A stretch of DNA of 64,000 nt from Nocardioides hwasunensis. GTDB lineage: Bacteria; Actinomycetota; Actinomycetes; Propionibacteriales; Nocardioidaceae. Shown in pieces: positions 51,131-60,087 of the stretch. The number at the start of each line of letters is the position of its first letter. Position 1 is the stretch's first letter. The notes beneath the pieces were generated by a model. That model searched no databases. It saw only the letters and a list, made by a program, of their open reading frames with translations, and was not told the origin of the DNA. The position numbers and the translations under genes are program-made. The stretch covers positions 124,001 through 188,000 of the forward strand of contig NZ_JACXYY010000006.1 of assembly GCF_014779665.1 (NCBI RefSeq), in the 5' to 3' direction.

Positions 51131-52600
51131 GTGCCGTCCCTCAGCGAGCTCGTGAGAGCCCACACCGACCTCGTCGAGGACGACGTCACGTGGCTGCAGC
51201 TGCTGATGGCGGACTGGCAGATCCTGGCCGACCTCTCCTTCGCCGACCTGGTGCTGTGGCTCCCGGACCGCGAGGGCAAGGGCTACTGGGCCGGTGGCCA
51301 GATGCGTCCGACGACCGGTCCCACCGCTCTCGTGGACGACGTGCTGGGCACGTTCATCCCCGTCGGGCGCCGCCGGATGCTCGACACCGCCTTCGAGACC
51401 GGGCGGCTGGTGCGCGAGGGCGACCCCGAGTGGCGCGACGACGTGCCGGTGCGGGTCGAGGTCATCCCCGTACGCCGCGCGGGCCGGGTGATCGCCACCA
51501 TCGCGCGCAACACCAACCTGCTCGGCGTACGCACTCCCAGCAGGCTCGAGCTGAGCTATCTGCAGACCGCCGCCGAGCTCACCCAGATGATCGCCTCGGG
51601 CTGGTTCCCACTCCCGGGGCAGCGCAGCGACCACGCCGACTCACCCCGGGTCGGGGACGGCTTCGTCCGTCTCGACCCGGCCGGACGGGTGGTCTACGCC
51701 AGCCCCAACGGGCTCTCGGCCTACCGACGTCTCGGGCTCCAGGGAGACCTGGCGGGAGTGGTGCTCACCGACCTCACCCGCGACCTGGTCCCGGCACGCA
51801 GGCGTCCCGACGAGGAGACGCTCAGCGCGGTGCTCGGGGGTCGGGACGGTCGCGCCACCGAGGTCGGCACCGAGGAGGTCACCCTCATCGTCCGCAGCAT
51901 CCCGCTGCGCCTCCAGGGGGACCGCAGCGGCGCGCTGCTGCTGATCCGCGACGTCACCGAGCTGCGCCGGCGCGACCGCGAGCTGGTCACCAAGGACGTG
52001 ACGATCCGCGAGATCCACCACCGGGTGAAGAACAACCTCCAGACCGTCGCGGCGCTGCTGCGGCTGCAGGCACGGCGCACGCAGGCCGAGGACGCCAAGT
52101 CGGCGCTCGAGGAGGCCGTGCGCCGGGTCGGGTCGATCGCGATCGTGCACGAGACCCTGAGCCAGGCGGTCGAGGAGAGCGTGGACTTCGACGACATCGC
52201 CGACCGTCTCGGCGCGATGGTCGCGGACGTGAGCGGTGTGGAGGTGCCGGTGCGGGTCGTGCGCGAGGGCTCGTTCGGCAAGCTGCCGTCGGAGGCGGCC
52301 ACCCCGCTGGCGATGGTGCTCACCGAGGTGCTGCAGAACGCCGTCGAGCACGGCTACGCCGACGCGCCCGAGGCAACGACCGGACGTGTGGTGGTCACCG
52401 CGCGCCGCATCGTCGGGCGGCTCCACGTGGTCGTCGAGGATGACGGACGTGGGCTCCCCGACGACTTCGACCTGGACGGCTCGACCCAGCTGGGCCTGTC
52501 CATCGTGCGCACGCTCGTCGAGTCGGAGCTGGGCGGCGTGCTGGACATCGGTCCCGGGTCGCACGGCACCCGGGTGCAGGCCGACCTGCCGATCGACTGA
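51131..52600 (+). CDS. pdtaS: Sensor histidine kinase PdtaS
   Basis: A 489-residue cytoplasmic kinase without membrane segments. A GAF-type domain (about 20-160) and a PAS-type domain (about 175-280) lead to REIHHRVKNNLQTVAALLRLQ, the HisKA_2 phospho-acceptor near residue 295. The ATPase domain has NAVEHGYA and EDDGRGLPDDF. The closest described type is PdtaS of mycobacteria, which pairs with the RNA-binding regulator PdtaR; PdtaR is not adjacent. Location next to whiB1 matches the mycobacterial order. Confidence 0.9.
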   Translation: MPSLSELVRAHTDLVEDDVTWLQLLMADWQILADLSFADLVLWLPDREGKGYWAGGQMRPTTGPTALVDDVLGTFIPVGRRRMLDTAFETGRLVREGDPEWRDDVPVRVEVIPVRRAGRVIATIARNTNLLGVRTPSRLELSYLQTAAELTQMIASGWFPLPGQRSDHADSPRVGDGFVRLDPAGRVVYASPNGLSAYRRLGLQGDLAGVVLTDLTRDLVPARRRPDEETLSAVLGGRDGRATEVGTEEVTLIVRSIPLRLQGDRSGALLLIRDVTELRRRDRELVTKDVTIREIHHRVKNNLQTVAALLRLQARRTQAEDAKSALEEAVRRVGSIAIVHETLSQAVEESVDFDDIADRLGAMVADVSGVEVPVRVVREGSFGKLPSEAATPLAMVLTEVLQNAVEHGYADAPEATTGRVVVTARRIVGRLHVVVEDDGRGLPDDFDLDGSTQLGLSIVRTLVESELGGVLDIGPGSHGTRVQADLPID

Positions 52601-52615
52601 CCGACCAGGACGCCT

Positions 52616-52678
52616 CAGGCGGCGCTGATCAGGCGGCGCTGATCAGGCGGCGCTGATCAGGCGGCGCTGATCAGGCGG
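52616..52678. repeat. Four tandem 14-bp repeats at the end of whiB1
   Basis: CAGGCGGCGCTGAT occurs four times without spacing (52616-52671), followed by a partial CAGGCGG. Each unit has a TGATCA palindrome, and the last lies at the whiB1 stop codon. It appears to be a duplicated stop-codon region that also fills the gap to pdtaS. Confidence 0.9.
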
Positions 52679-52922
52679 TGCGGATGCGGGCGCGGGCGTT
52701 GCGGCGCTTCAGCGCGCGACGCTCGTCCTCGCTCAGGCCACCCCAGACACCGTGGTCCTGTCCGGCCTCCAAGGCCCAGGCCAGGCACTGCTCGCGCACG
52801 TCGCAACGTCGGCACACCTGCTTGGCCTCCTCGATCTGGAGGATCGCGGGCCCGGTGTTGCCGATCGGGAAGAACAGCTCAGGGTCCTCGTCGAGGCAAG
52901 CTGAGCGACTGCGCCAATCCAT
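52671..52922 (-). CDS. whiB1: WhiB-family Fe-S regulator, WhiB1-type
   Basis: An 83-residue regulator. The four 4Fe-4S ligands are Cys9, Cys37, Cys40 and Cys46, in the pattern C-x27-C-x2-C-x5-C. The GVWGG turn and the basic tail DERRALKRRNARARIR follow. Start MDWRSRSACLDEDPELFFP matches WhiB1, an essential nitric oxide-sensitive regulator that binds SigA. It converges on pdtaS, and its 3' end lies in tandem repeats. Confidence 0.95.
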   Translation of the reverse strand: MDWRSRSACLDEDPELFFPIGNTGPAILQIEEAKQVCRRCDVREQCLAWALEAGQDHGVWGGLSEDERRALKRRNARARIRTA

Positions 52923-53094
52923 GGGTGGGGGATTCCCTCTTTCTCAGTTCACAGGCGGGTGCTGTTGCGGACGTTCAGCTGGGCCCGGGCGCCGCGCAGT
53001 GCTGTGACCGCACGGGCAGCGTCAAGACTCGCAAGACTTGAACGTTCACACAACCCCTCGCGGTGGTCGTGTCGGTCACAACTACTCTTGCCAA

Positions 53095-53514
53095 GTGCCC
53101 GTTACGCCTTCGGTTGATCCCCCGACCAGCAACCCTACCCCGCCACCCCCACTCGTGGTGGCCGCCTCGCTGGTCGCCGTCGAGGCGCTGGTCCTGGTCC
53201 TGCTCGGCGTGCTCGAGCTGGCGAACCTGCGCTCGACCCGCCTCACCATGGGCGTGACGACCACCCTGTTCTTCGTCGCCGCGGCAGCCGGGCTCGCGTG
53301 GTGCGCCTGGTCGCTGCGGCAGGTACGCCGCTGGGCGCGCGGCCCCGTGGTGATGGCCCAGCTCATCCAGCTCGGGCTGGCCTGGAACTTCCGCGACGTG
53401 GGCGGCCTGCTGCTGCCCGTCAGCATGGCGGCGGTGGCCGTCGTGGTCATCGTCGGCCTGGTGCACCCGGCGTCGACGAAGGCGCTCGAGACGGCCGACG
53501 GGACCTACGCCTGA
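53095..53514 (+). CDS. Conserved integral membrane protein
   Basis: A 139-residue protein with four membrane helices (about 17-37, 48-68, 85-100, 105-125) after a Pro/Ser-rich N-terminus. I recognise no catalytic motif; proteins of this kind often sit near WhiB genes in actinobacteria, and function is unknown. GTG 53095 is chosen because the Pro-rich lead matches the domain start; GTG or ATG codons further upstream (53038) would add polar residues. It converges on sigF with 20 bases between. Confidence 0.72.
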   Translation: MPVTPSVDPPTSNPTPPPPLVVAASLVAVEALVLVLLGVLELANLRSTRLTMGVTTTLFFVAAAAGLAWCAWSLRQVRRWARGPVVMAQLIQLGLAWNFRDVGGLLLPVSMAAVAVVVIVGLVHPASTKALETADGTYA

Positions 53515-53534
53515 CCGCGCGCCCCTGCGGATCG

Positions 53535-54365
53535 CTACTCGGCCTCGAGCGAGGTGCGCAGCTGCGCGAGGGTGCGGGTCAGCAGGCGGGAGACGTGCAT
53601 CTGCGAGACGCCGATCTCCTCGGCGATCTGCGACTGCGTCATGTTCTTGAAGAAGCGCAGCAGCAGGATGCGCTTCTCACGCTCGCCGAGGCCCTCGAGC
53701 AGCGGCTTGATCGACTCCCGGACCTCGACGTGCTCGATGTTGGCGTCCTCGACACCGAGCGTGGCGAGCATCGCCGGCGGACCGTCGTCGCTGTCGTCGG
53801 AGGCGTCGAGCGAGAGCGTGGCATAGGCGTGGGAGGACTCGATGCCCTCCATGATCTCCTCCACCGAGCAGCCGATGACCTCGGCGAGCTCGCGGGGCGT
53901 GGGGGAGCGGCCCAGCTTCTGGGTCAGCTCGCCGGTCGCACCGCCGATCTGCATCCGCAGCTCCTGGAGCCGGCGGGGCACCCGGATCGCCCAGCCCTTG
54001 TCGCGGAAGTGGCGCTTGATCTCGCCGATGACGGTCGGCGTGGCATAGGTCGAGAACTCGACTCCACGGTCGGTCTCGAAGCGGTCCACCGCCTTGATGA
54101 GGCCGATCGTGCCGACCTGCACCAGGTCCTCGAACGGCTCCCCGCGGTTGCGGAAGCGCCGGGCGCAGTGCTCGACCAGCGAGAGGTGCAGGTGCACGAG
54201 GTCGTCGCGCGCCACCGAGCGGGACGCCTCGGACGCGCTGTCGTCGCGCAACACCCCGAACAGCTCCGCGCTGCGCGCGCGCACCTGCTCCAGGCCCCGG
54301 GGTACGTCGTCGTACTCCGTGTCCTCGGCGGTCCCCACCGCCTCGTCCCCCGTGATGTCGCTCAT
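53535..54365 (-). CDS. sigF: SigB/SigF-family sigma factor
   Basis: A 276-residue group 3 sigma factor with regions 2 to 4 complete. Region 2 is FEDLVQVGTIGLIKAVDRF and FSTYATPTVIGEIKRHFRD; region 4 is REKRILLLRFFKNMTQSQIAEEIGVSQMHVSRLLTRTL. These match SigF/SigB, which are controlled by RsbW-type kinases. ATG 54365 lies one base from the stop of the anti-sigma gene before it; GTG 54380 is an alternative. The pair forms a partner-switching module for general stress. Confidence 0.93.
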   Translation of the reverse strand: MSDITGDEAVGTAEDTEYDDVPRGLEQVRARSAELFGVLRDDSASEASRSVARDDLVHLHLSLVEHCARRFRNRGEPFEDLVQVGTIGLIKAVDRFETDRGVEFSTYATPTVIGEIKRHFRDKGWAIRVPRRLQELRMQIGGATGELTQKLGRSPTPRELAEVIGCSVEEIMEGIESSHAYATLSLDASDDSDDGPPAMLATLGVEDANIEHVEVRESIKPLLEGLGEREKRILLLRFFKNMTQSQIAEEIGVSQMHVSRLLTRTLAQLRTSLEAE

Positions 54366-54366
54366 G

Positions 54367-54783
54367 TCAGAGCTCGGCACCCGTCATTCCCGCAGCGACG
54401 GACGACGTCACCGTGAAGCGGACCCGGAAGTGTCCGTCCTCGGAACCCGCCGACGCGTCCTGCGCCATCGTGTCGAGCACCTGCCACGCGAAGCTCTCGG
54501 TGTCGAGATCTGGGTCGTCCCTCGCCTCGGTCTCGAGCGCGACCGTCATCGAGCCCTGTCCGATGAAGAAGCCGGCGACGAGGTCGGTGCCGGGGTCCGC
54601 GGCCGGGATCGCGAGGGCTGTCGCCTCACCGATCGCGATGCGCAGGTCCTCGATGTCGTCGATCGTGAAGTCCAGTCGCGCGGCCAGGCCGGCGGCGGTG
54701 GTGCGCACGACCGTGGCGTACGCGCCCTCCGCGGGCAGCCGGAGCTCGACGTCGGCGCGGGCGCTCCCCGTGTGATCTGCCAT
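54367..54783 (-). CDS. rsbW: RsbW-type anti-sigma factor / serine kinase
   Basis: A 138-residue GHKL-type ATPase fragment. The helix IDDIEDLRIAIGEATALAI occupies the position of the N box, but the usual DNAI-type Asn is not plain, so kinase activity may be weak. The protein should bind SigF directly. ATG 54783 is the listed start. It is immediately upstream of sigF in the same orientation. An RsbV-type antagonist is not seen in this window. Confidence 0.82.
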   Translation of the reverse strand: MADHTGSARADVELRLPAEGAYATVVRTTAAGLAARLDFTIDDIEDLRIAIGEATALAIPAADPGTDLVAGFFIGQGSMTVALETEARDDPDLDTESFAWQVLDTMAQDASAGSEDGHFRVRFTVTSSVAAGMTGAEL

Positions 54784-54862
54784 CTGCGTCCAAGTCCCGT
54801 CCGTCGAGGCCGATGTGCTGGGGCACACACTAACCGGGCCCGGCCGCCGTCGCGCTGTGACC

Positions 54863-55459
54863 TCAGGGTCGCTCGCCGGCGAGGGCGAGCGCCACGTCCA
54901 CCTGACGGGCTGCCAGGCGCTCGGCCTGCTCGACCGACACGCGTCCCTGTTCGGAGACGAGTGCCACGGCCAGCCCGTCGAGCGTCGCGAGCAGGAGTGC
55001 GGCTGCGTCCGCGCACGCTCGCGCAGGGGCCGACGACCCCACCGCGTCGGAGACGAGGGAGGTGAGCGCCTCCTCGAGCAGGCGCCACGAAGCAGAGTGG
55101 GTGCGGCGGATCACCGGGTCCACGGTGGAGCGCGCAGCGACGGCGACCCACACCCGCGCCTCGACGGCACGATCGTCGTCGAGCGGAAGCAGCTGCGCCG
55201 CCAGGGCCCTCAGCTGCTCGACGGCCGGTGCCTCGTCGTTGCGGAGCAGGAGGCTCAGGCGCTCGGCGAAGCGGGCGTCCACGCGTTCCATCGCCGCCGT
55301 CAGCATCACCTGCTTCGACGCGTAGTAGTGCTGCACCAGCCCCGCGCTGACCCTCGCCCGCTCGGCGACCTTCCGCACGCTCACCGCCTCGAAGCCCTCG
55401 TCGGCCACGAGGGAGACGAGCGCATCGGCGATCGCCTCGCGCGGTGTTGAGCTGCTCAT
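54863..55459 (-). CDS. TetR-family regulator
   Basis: A 198-residue repressor with HTH at about 25-50 (SVRKVAERARVSAGLVQHYY) followed by SKQVMLTAAMERV. The C-terminal half is of the TetR_C_6 type used by many actinobacterial repressors. It is divergent from a CPBP gene with only 23 bases between, so it probably regulates that gene. A dyad in the CPBP 5' coding region is the likely site. Confidence 0.88.
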   Translation of the reverse strand: MSSSTPREAIADALVSLVADEGFEAVSVRKVAERARVSAGLVQHYYASKQVMLTAAMERVDARFAERLSLLLRNDEAPAVEQLRALAAQLLPLDDDRAVEARVWVAVAARSTVDPVIRRTHSASWRLLEEALTSLVSDAVGSSAPARACADAAALLLATLDGLAVALVSEQGRVSVEQAERLAARQVDVALALAGERP

Positions 55460-55482
55460 GGGTTCACGCTAACGTCGTCGGC

Positions 55483-56331
55483 ATGAGGCAATACAGTCGT
55501 ATTGGGTCGCTGCGAACCGTCGCGTGTGCCTGGGGTCTTCTCGTCGTCGGCCTCGCTGCTGCCGCCACGGCTGCGGGCGTGGTCAGCGCCGCAGGCGTGG
55601 CGGACGGTCTCGGCGCCAAGGTGGCGCCCGCCGTGGTGATGAGCCTCGTCGTGCTTCCCGCACTGCTCTGGTTCGTGCGTCCGGCGCGTCGGCGACTGGC
55701 TCTCGTGCGGCCGCTCCAGGGTGTCGCGCTGGGCGGGGCTGTCACCGGGGCCGCCGCAGGAGCCTCGTTCGGCGCGCTCGCGCTGGCGGGCCACCTACAG
55801 GTCGACGTCGTCGACGGCGGCCAGCTCGCGCTGTTCCTCGTGGGCAACCTGGTCGTGGCCGCTGCCCTCGAGGCGCTTCCCGAGGAGCTGACCCTGCGCG
55901 GCGCGGTCTATGGCGAGCTCGCCACGCGGACCCGGGCGGCTCTCGCCGGAGTGGTGACCACGGTGCTGTTCCTCGCCGCACCCGCGTGCGGGATCTCCCT
56001 CGCTGCTCTCGCAGGCGGCGTCGTCGGCCTCGACCTGGGCCGGCCGGGGCTCGCCCCCGAGGGTCAGGATCCGGTGGCCTACCTGGTCCTGCTCGCATGC
56101 TTCGGCACGATGCTGGTGAGTGCACGCGCCGCGACCGGGTCGGTGTGGACGTGCGTGGCGGCCCATCTGGTCTTCCTGACGGTCAACCGTGCCCTCGTGT
56201 CCTCCGGGAGCTGGCAGACCGGGCTGCAGGTCGACGCAGCGGCCGGGCACGAGCTCCTGGTGCTGGTCTACCTCGGGCTCGCGACGCTGGGGTTCGCGTG
56301 GATCGGACGCCGGCGGGCGGGGCGGGCATGA
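55483..56331 (+). CDS. CPBP-family intramembrane metalloprotease
   Basis: A 282-residue protein with about eight membrane helices. The CPBP motif EExxxR is present as ALPEELTLRGAVYGEL, and the later VAAHLVFLTVNR holds the second conserved His and Asn. CPBP proteases cleave inside membranes or help process peptides. ATG 55483 is chosen because the upstream frame to 55444 overlaps the divergent TetR gene. A hairpin follows the stop. Confidence 0.85.
   Translation: MRQYSRIGSLRTVACAWGLLVVGLAAAATAAGVVSAAGVADGLGAKVAPAVVMSLVVLPALLWFVRPARRRLALVRPLQGVALGGAVTGAAAGASFGALALAGHLQVDVVDGGQLALFLVGNLVVAAALEALPEELTLRGAVYGELATRTRAALAGVVTTVLFLAAPACGISLAALAGGVVGLDLGRPGLAPEGQDPVAYLVLLACFGTMLVSARAATGSVWTCVAAHLVFLTVNRALVSSGSWQTGLQVDAAAGHELLVLVYLGLATLGFAWIGRRRAGRA
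55489..55504. promoter_or_regulatory. Operator candidate CAATACAGTCGTATTG in the start of the CPBP gene
   Basis: CAATAC and GTATTG are perfect six-base arms around AGTC. The dyad lies six bases into the CPBP gene, 30 bases from the divergent TetR start, and has the size and AT-rich flanks of TetR operators. It would let the TetR protein block transcription just past the start. Confidence 0.55.
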
Positions 56332-56334
56332 CAT

Positions 56335-56371
56335 CGGGCCCGGCCGCCACGTGTGGTGGCAACCGGGCCCG
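56335..56371. terminator. Hairpin between convergent CPBP and sodN genes
   Basis: CGGGCCCGG at 56335-56343 pairs with CCGGGCCCG at 56363-56371, and CCGCCAC pairs with GTGGTGG inside with one G-T pair and a three-base bulge. The stem is long and GC-rich; no T tract follows. It likely stops transcription from both sides. Confidence 0.6.
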
Positions 56372-56401
56372 GTCGGGGTGTCGCAGTCGGACTGAGCGTG
56401 C

Positions 56402-56803
56402 TCAGGCCTTCTTCGTCTCCCAGAAGATCTCGGCGATCTCGTCGATCTTGGCGAGCAGCTCGTCGGCCTTCGCCGCGTCGAGCTCGCCCTTGGTGCCGGA
56501 GGCGCCGGCCAGCTTGGTGGCCTCGTTGACGAGGGTGTGCAGCTGGGGGTACTTCTCGAAGTGCGGGGGCTTGAAGTAGTCGGTCCACAGCACCCACAGG
56601 TGGTGCTTGACCAGCTCCGAGCGCTGCTCCTTGATCAGGATCGCGCGGGTGCGGAAGTCGGGGTCGTCGTTGTCGGCGACCTTGGCGATGACCGCCTTGA
56701 TCGACTCGGCCTCGATGCGTGCCTGGGCGGGGTCGTAGACACCGCAGGGCAGGTCGCAGTGGGCGGAGACCTCGACAGTCGGGGCAAGCAGGTGGCGAAG
56801 CAT
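56402..56803 (-). CDS. sodN: Nickel superoxide dismutase SodN
   Basis: A 133-residue precursor of Ni-SOD. After the 14-residue propeptide MLRHLLAPTVEVSA comes the nickel hook HCDLPCGVYD, so mature His1, Cys2 and Cys6 are intact. The rest, WVLWTDYFKPPHFEKYPQLHTL, is the usual helical bundle. Maturation removes the propeptide, probably by the signal-peptidase-like protein of the divergent gene. Start ATG 56803 has GAGAGGA upstream. It detoxifies superoxide in the cytoplasm. Confidence 0.97.
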   Translation of the reverse strand: MLRHLLAPTVEVSAHCDLPCGVYDPAQARIEAESIKAVIAKVADNDDPDFRTRAILIKEQRSELVKHHLWVLWTDYFKPPHFEKYPQLHTLVNEATKLAGASGTKGELDAAKADELLAKIDEIAEIFWETKKA

Positions 56804-56852
56804 CGGGTTCCTCTCGATCGGGAAGGTTCGTCCGCCTGCGACACTACTCCGC

Positions 56853-57233
56853 GTGCAACGGCGTCGACAGCGGGGTCTCGCCCGTCGGGGTGGGCGTCCG
56901 GCCGCCCCTTTCGGCACGGCCCGCGTCCGCGGTCGCTCGATGCTCCCGACGCTGCAGGAGGGCGACCTGCTGCTCGTCCGCAACGGCGCCGCGCCCCGGC
57001 CCGCAGACCTCGTCGTCGCCCGGTTCGCAGACGGGACGGTGGCGGTCAAGCGCGCCGTCGAGCGACGTCGTACGCGGACCGGTGACGAGGGGTGGTGGCT
57101 GCTGAGCGACAACCCCGAGGAGGGCGTCGACTCCCGGCACCGCGGGGTGGTGGCGGACGACCGGGTGCTGGCCGTCGTACGCCTGCGGGTGTGGCCCATG
57201 CCACGTCTGGGACGGCGGCTCCGGGCGCGCTGA
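56853..57233 (+). CDS. sodX: Nickel superoxide dismutase maturation protease SodX
   Basis: A 126-residue S26-type signal-peptidase-like protein without a membrane anchor. The catalytic Ser29 is in GRSMLPTLQEGDLLLV and the general base Lys66 in TVAVKRAVE. Such small soluble members are encoded next to sodN and remove its propeptide to free the nickel-binding N-terminus. The GTG start has only weak ribosome-site support and could be leaderless. It is divergent from sodN with 49 bases between. Confidence 0.9.
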   Translation: MQRRRQRGLARRGGRPAAPFGTARVRGRSMLPTLQEGDLLLVRNGAAPRPADLVVARFADGTVAVKRAVERRRTRTGDEGWWLLSDNPEEGVDSRHRGVVADDRVLAVVRLRVWPMPRLGRRLRAR

Positions 57234-57253
57234 GCTGTGCCAGTATCGCCCGC

Positions 57254-58426
<1,173 letters not shown>

Positions 58427-58431
58427 TCCGC

Positions 58432-59895
58432 TCAGGCCGGCTCGTAGGCGAGAGAGTGGCCGACGTAGATCTCCACCCCGTCCTGAACGCTGTCGGCCAT
58501 GGTCTCGGCCTGCTCGGCGTCGATCCTGCTCGTCCCGGTGTGGTCGACGAGGTAGGCGAGCCCTGACGGCGTACGCCAGAGATGACGGCCCGGGCCCACG
58601 ACGCGCGAGGAATATCCGCCGAACGTCTTGGTGCGGTGGTGCTGGCGTCGAAGCGGGCCGGAGTTGTGCGGGCCGGTCTGGCCGGGTGAGCCGCCGGTGT
58701 CGGGAGAGCGGTAGGGGACCGCGTGGTCGAAGTCGACGCCGTCGCGGACCGCGGTGCGCGGGGTGAAGGGGAAGCAGTCGCCCCCGGTCTGGAGCCAGAC
58801 GTGGTCCTTGACGTCCTCGGGATGCTCGTAGGCGTCGACGCGGCGGCGTCCGCGGAGGTCGAGGACCGGGGTGACGGTGACCTCGGCGTTGCCGAGGACC
58901 TCGTGCAGCTGGCGTACGTCGACGGGGCCGACACCCTCGACCCGCGCGACGCCCCGACCGGCGCGGAGGACAGCCTCGGAGACGTGCACGAAGAGCTGGC
59001 CGCGGTTGCGGAGCCTGGCGAGTCGTCGGGCGGGGAGGGTGCAGAACCTCTCGACGGTGGCCAAGGCGTCCTCGGGCATCCACGCGGGGCGGACGACCTC
59101 GCCGGTCTCGTCGTCGGTGCCGATCTCGGTGTGCTCGAGGAGCAGCTTGAGCAGCTCGACCGGGCGGGCGAGCCAGCCCAGCGCGACCGAGCGGAGCTCG
59201 TCGTGGTTGTGGTCTGCGCCGAGCGTGGTGCGGAGGATCTGGGCGACCCGCTCGACCATCGCGTCGATCCACGCGGCATCGCCAGCGGTGACCTTGGCGA
59301 TCACGCAGCGGTAGCCGTGCTCGTCGGCACGGGAGAGCGTGACGTAGCGGGCGCGGCGCGCCTGCTCGCGTGCGGCCGCGTGGCCCTCGGGGTCTGCCTC
59401 GATTGCCTTGGCGCGAGCGATCTCCAGGACGGTGGAGGGGGCGTGACCGCGAATGGCTCGGGACACCGCGCGGTCGACCGTGCCGATCGACTCCGCGGTG
59501 ACGCCCCGGGTGATGGTCGCGACCTTGCGAGCGACCCACGGCTCGCACTCGCCGGCCCGGACGACCGCCCACGTGAGCGGCAGGCGGTGGGCGAGGTCGA
59601 GGCCGTCGGCGATGAGGGCTCGAGTGGTGAGGGGGTGCGTCTCCCGCGCCATGGCCAGCTCGGGGATCGCGTGCTCGCGGAGCGCCGGAGTGCCATTGCC
59701 GGCCGGCTCGACCATCGGGTCGCGGTCGTCGCGCGGCTGGCCATGGATCACCGCCCACTGGATCGCGAGCTCGATCTCGGCCACCTCGCCCATGCGGCGC
59801 GCCCGCAGCGCCTGCGACGCCAGCTCCAGCAGCTCGCGCGCCGAGGCTCCACCCGCCGCATCGGGCGGCTGGGGGAGTGTGGTGGGTTCGGCCAT
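58432..59895 (-). CDS. DUF222 and HNH endonuclease-domain protein (13E12-type) with SOS box
   Basis: A 487-residue protein. The N-terminal two thirds is the DUF222 helical domain (ARARYVTL-like segment RRARYVTLSRADEHGYRCV). The C-terminal HNH nuclease holds DFDHAVPYRSPDTGG, GPHNSGPLRRQHHRTKTF and the closing WRTPSGLAYLV. These genes are often repeated in actinobacteria and related to the 13E12 family, which is in part LexA-controlled. A perfect SOS box lies 12 bases before the ATG at 59895. The role is unknown; a mobile or DNA-damage function is likely. Confidence 0.92.
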   Translation of the reverse strand: MAEPTTLPQPPDAAGGASARELLELASQALRARRMGEVAEIELAIQWAVIHGQPRDDRDPMVEPAGNGTPALREHAIPELAMARETHPLTTRALIADGLDLAHRLPLTWAVVRAGECEPWVARKVATITRGVTAESIGTVDRAVSRAIRGHAPSTVLEIARAKAIEADPEGHAAAREQARRARYVTLSRADEHGYRCVIAKVTAGDAAWIDAMVERVAQILRTTLGADHNHDELRSVALGWLARPVELLKLLLEHTEIGTDDETGEVVRPAWMPEDALATVERFCTLPARRLARLRNRGQLFVHVSEAVLRAGRGVARVEGVGPVDVRQLHEVLGNAEVTVTPVLDLRGRRRVDAYEHPEDVKDHVWLQTGGDCFPFTPRTAVRDGVDFDHAVPYRSPDTGGSPGQTGPHNSGPLRRQHHRTKTFGGYSSRVVGPGRHLWRTPSGLAYLVDHTGTSRIDAEQAETMADSVQDGVEIYVGHSLAYEPA

Positions 59896-59906
59896 ACCCG
59901 ATGTTA

Positions 59907-59922
59907 TCGAACTAGTGTTCGA
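59907..59922. promoter_or_regulatory. LexA-binding SOS box
   Basis: TCGAACTAGTGTTCGA matches the actinobacterial SOS-box core TCGAAC-N4-GTTCGA without mismatch and is palindromic in the arms. It lies 12 bases upstream of the DUF222/HNH start. Repression by LexA with induction by DNA damage is expected. Confidence 0.9.
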
Positions 59923-60087
59923 AAGATCTACCAAGGCGATATCAGGGTTCTATCAAGCCTCAGGGCGCAATGGCGGCGAAATGACCCACCCACAGTCGAG
60001 CGCCTCTACGCGACGTGGATGCTCGGTCGTTGCCACTTGGCGAAGATCCCGTACGGACACAGGACGGCAGGCACGCCGACTGCCCGA

